Made by a program: the position numbers and the translations under genes. From contig JAJYAS010000147.1 of the NCBI GenBank assembly GCA_021779415.1, forward strand, positions 1 through 7,614: a DNA stretch of 7,614 nucleotides, written 5' to 3'. Below are positions 6,411 through 7,614 of the stretch, piece by piece. Under the pieces are notes generated by a model. It had not been told where the DNA came from. It saw nothing but the letters and a program-made list of their open reading frames with translations, and searched no databases. The DNA comes from Bacillota bacterium (GTDB lineage: Bacteria > Bacillota_B > Desulfitobacteriia > Desulfitobacteriales > Desulfitobacteriaceae). The first letter of the stretch is position 1. Every line of letters starts with the position of its first letter.

Positions 6411-6522
6411 CATTTCGTCGATAAATCAGTTCATACTCTTGGTCGTCATAGCTCACCGGGTTATTCAGTTTGGTACTCTTACTTACCCCTAGAAGCAGTT
6501 TGAGAGAAGTTCCACCAATCAT
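6385..6522 (-). pseudogene. Possible ECF-type sigma factor, N-terminal remnant
   Basis: A minus-strand frame of 45 codons ends in TAG at 6385. Its last part, YDDQEYELIYRRNVDRVY, fits the region 2.1 opening of extracytoplasmic-function sigma-70 factors ('F-x-x-L/I-Y-R-x-x-x-D-x-V-Y'), which bind core RNA polymerase and the -10 element. A YRRNVDxVY variant is familiar in clostridial members. The match stops just after VY, and nothing downstream resembles region 2.2-4, so about 120-150 residues would be missing. The ATG at 6522 has no clear ribosome site and may not be the original start; an in-frame TGA lies just upstream. The first 20 residues (MIGGTSLKLLLGVSK...) are not diagnostic. Confidence 0.42.
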
Positions 6523-6545
6523 TTGATCGACTCATAATAATTTAC

Positions 6546-6573
6546 TTGACATCGCTCATAAATGTATTAGAAT
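6546..6573 (+). promoter_or_regulatory. Sigma-A type promoter of the lipoprotein gene
   Basis: A perfect -35 TTGACA (6546-6551) is followed after 16 bases by TAGAAT (6568-6573), five of six matches to the -10 consensus. Transcription would begin near 6580, about 30 bases before the ATG. The ribosome site GAGGTGA (6598-6604) lies close to that ATG. Confidence 0.75.
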
Positions 6574-6608
6574 ATCTTAAGCTGGAAAGATATTACTGAG
6601 GTGATTTT

Positions 6609-6983
6609 ATGAAGAAAATTTTGTGCATTCTATTGACACTGCTATTTTGCCTTTCTTTGATTTCATGTGGTACTAATTCTGCAAAACCTACTAATACTAA
6701 AGAATTCTCATATTTACCTACGTATAGCAGTACGATGAAGCTTCAAAGTTTCACACCAACTACCCAAGCTGGACAAGAATTTGGCACAGCAAAATATACT
6801 GTAGATAACTCTATGAGTGCTGATGTATTACAGAAATACGAAGAAATATTAAAAAAAGATGGCTGGTCTTTATATGAGGATCATAAACCCTACTCAATTG
6901 GAGTTGAAAAAGGCACACATTATGCTTCAATAGTACCTCAGCAGTCAGGAAAAGATGTGATATTAACTGTTATCTCTAAATGA
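6609..6983 (+). CDS. Small secreted lipoprotein of unknown function
   Basis: The 124-residue product has a classic lipoprotein signal: MKKILCILLTLLFCLSLISC, with lipobox L-I-S-C and the lipidated cysteine at residue 20. The mature part of about 105 residues should be tethered to the outer face of the membrane. A Ser/Thr/Asn-rich linker comes first. Then comes a compact domain with a strand (FGTAKYTVDN), a helix (ADVLQKYEEILKKDGW), and strands ending in VILTVISK. The pattern 'VLxxYxxxLKKDGW' recalls small lipoproteins that pair a short helix with a beta-sheet, but I do not recognise a named family. The start is set by GAGGTGA with GAGG 7 bases before ATG, and by a strong promoter. It is the only plus-strand gene, divergent from the CWB2 surface protein and convergent with the next one. 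That context suggests, but does not prove, a role in envelope maintenance. Confidence 0.82.
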   Translation: MKKILCILLTLLFCLSLISCGTNSAKPTNTKEFSYLPTYSSTMKLQSFTPTTQAGQEFGTAKYTVDNSMSADVLQKYEEILKKDGWSLYEDHKPYSIGVEKGTHYASIVPQQSGKDVILTVISK

Positions 6984-7017
6984 GAACAATTTAATAGCGC
7001 TCCTCTTGCTTTGAAAG

Positions 7018-7058
7018 CCAAAAAGCCTCACGTCCTACTCTGTTAGAACGTGAGGCTT
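7018..7058 (-). terminator. Shared terminator between convergent genes
   Basis: AAGCCTCACGT (7023-7033) and ACGTGAGGCTT (7048-7058) form a perfect 11-bp stem with a 14-base loop. On the minus strand TTTTT follows (7020-7024, partly in the stem), giving a good intrinsic terminator for the CWB2/fibronectin gene ending at 7124. On the plus strand the stem lies about 40 bases after the lipoprotein stop. It has no U-run there, so it is a weaker terminator in that direction. Confidence 0.8.
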
Positions 7059-7123
7059 ATCTATTGGATGTTCCAAATATCTATTTAGCTCAATAAATTT
7101 AGTTTATGCAATATCTATGATGT

Positions 7124-7614
7124 CTATGAAGAGGTTTTTGCATAAACTGTAGGTGAACACAGGCTTGAACCAGCACTGTTTACGGCCTTTACTTTGTAAT
7201 AATAGGTGGAATCTGCCGATAGTCCAGCATTTAAATAACTAGTGTTTGTAACTGTAGCAATATGAGTATAAATTCCGGAAAACGAGGTTGCTCCGTAAAC
7301 ATAATAGGAGGTTGCTCCACTTACAGAATCCCAAGAAAGGTTTATTTGGCTGTAACTTACGGTCGTAGCTGTAATATTTGTGGGTGTGGACAGAGTATTA
7401 GACCCGTCGGGAGTTCCATTAAGACTGATTAAAACACTATCTGGTACAATGACTGTCCCTCCAAAAACGAATTCTTTCTTAATACCGCTAGTCTTATCTT
7501 TAAAAAAGTCTAATGTTGACTGATCGACAGGATTACTAACCAAGATAACTGGCGATTTTTTAGCTGAAGCTAACGCTGAGCCGGTCAAAGCATCAGGGAA
7601 ATATTCGCCTGTTG
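7124..7614 (-). CDS. CWB2 surface protein with fibronectin type III domain, C-terminal fragment
   Basis: The frame is open to the right edge of the window, so the true start lies beyond it. The visible 163 residues begin TGEYFPDALTGSALASAKKS, the core signature of a CWB2 repeat ('FPDAL-x-xSxLA'). The repeat ends in 'FVFGGTVIVPDSVL', the GGxxxV/IxxxV strand of the same module. After a short linker (NGTPDGSNTLSTP) comes a fibronectin type III domain of about 85 residues: ITATTVSYSQINLSWDSVSG, then YYVYGA, TSYLNAGLSADSTYYYKVKA and a final SPTVYAKT strand. The order CWB2 then FnIII fits a secreted, wall-bound protein whose FnIII domain is exposed for glycan or protein contacts, or serves as a spacer next to an enzyme domain. 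There is no sorting signal or transmembrane end. Downstream is a good intrinsic terminator. The full-length function cannot be judged from this end. Confidence 0.88.
   Translation of the reverse strand, partial: TGEYFPDALTGSALASAKKSPVILVSNPVDQSTLDFFKDKTSGIKKEFVFGGTVIVPDSVLISLNGTPDGSNTLSTPTNITATTVSYSQINLSWDSVSGATSYYVYGATSFSGIYTHIATVTNTSYLNAGLSADSTYYYKVKAVNSAGSSLCSPTVYAKTSS

Noticed and set aside
1..7614. tRNA, rRNA or CRISPR array
   Set aside because: No cloverleaf-like TTC-A-A arms, rRNA-like conserved words or regularly spaced identical repeats were seen on either strand.

Overview
The window looks like the chromosome of a low-to-mid-GC, spore-forming-type Firmicute. The inference rests on strong GGAGG-type ribosome binding sites, TTG starts, intrinsic terminators with U-tracts, and above all a surface protein anchored by three cell-wall-binding type 2 (CWB2) repeats. 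From memory, its N-terminal sequence resembles surface proteins of Desulfosporosinus/Desulfitobacterium-type Peptococcaceae; no search was run. Every complete gene except one small lipoprotein lies on the minus strand.

The left part (1-1860) is the start of a cell-surface polysaccharide operon, read right to left. It opens with a WbaP-type polyprenyl-phosphate sugar-phosphate transferase (464-1846, TTG start), the enzyme that begins assembly of a lipid-linked repeat unit. Next comes a truncated NAD-dependent sugar epimerase/dehydratase, whose first 70-80 codons run out of frame into a foreign-looking tail. Last is the beginning of a glycosyltransferase that leaves the window at base 1.

The stretch 1861-2426 has no intact gene. 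It carries the left end of an IS66-family insertion sequence: a GTAAGC end, a leader whose hairpin hides the ribosome binding site, and the first 20 codons of tnpA ending in a frameshift. It also carries the intrinsic terminator of the large surface-protein gene.

The middle (2427-5945) is one 1172-residue secreted protein: a signal peptide, three CWB2 repeats that should bind the cell wall, then about 840 residues of Ig-like beta-domains in which a D-Q-Y-G-type motif recurs roughly every 110-120 residues. It is most likely an S-layer or other major surface protein.

The stretch 5946-6608 is an unusual regulatory region. A consensus-like minus-strand promoter (6382-6410) would give the surface-protein gene a leader of about 430 nt. 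In that leader are two terminator-like structures followed by U-runs: an AT-rich hairpin right after the start site, and a GC-rich stem that closes what looks like a three-way junction. The promoter overlaps a 45-codon fragment resembling the N-terminus of an ECF-type sigma factor. A divergent promoter serves the small lipoprotein gene (6609-6983).

On the right, the lipoprotein gene converges, across a shared terminator (7018-7058), on the 3' end of a second CWB2 protein, which carries a fibronectin type III domain and runs off the window. Overall this is a surface-architecture locus (glycan synthesis, wall-bound proteins, lipoprotein) scarred by mobile-element and gene remnants.
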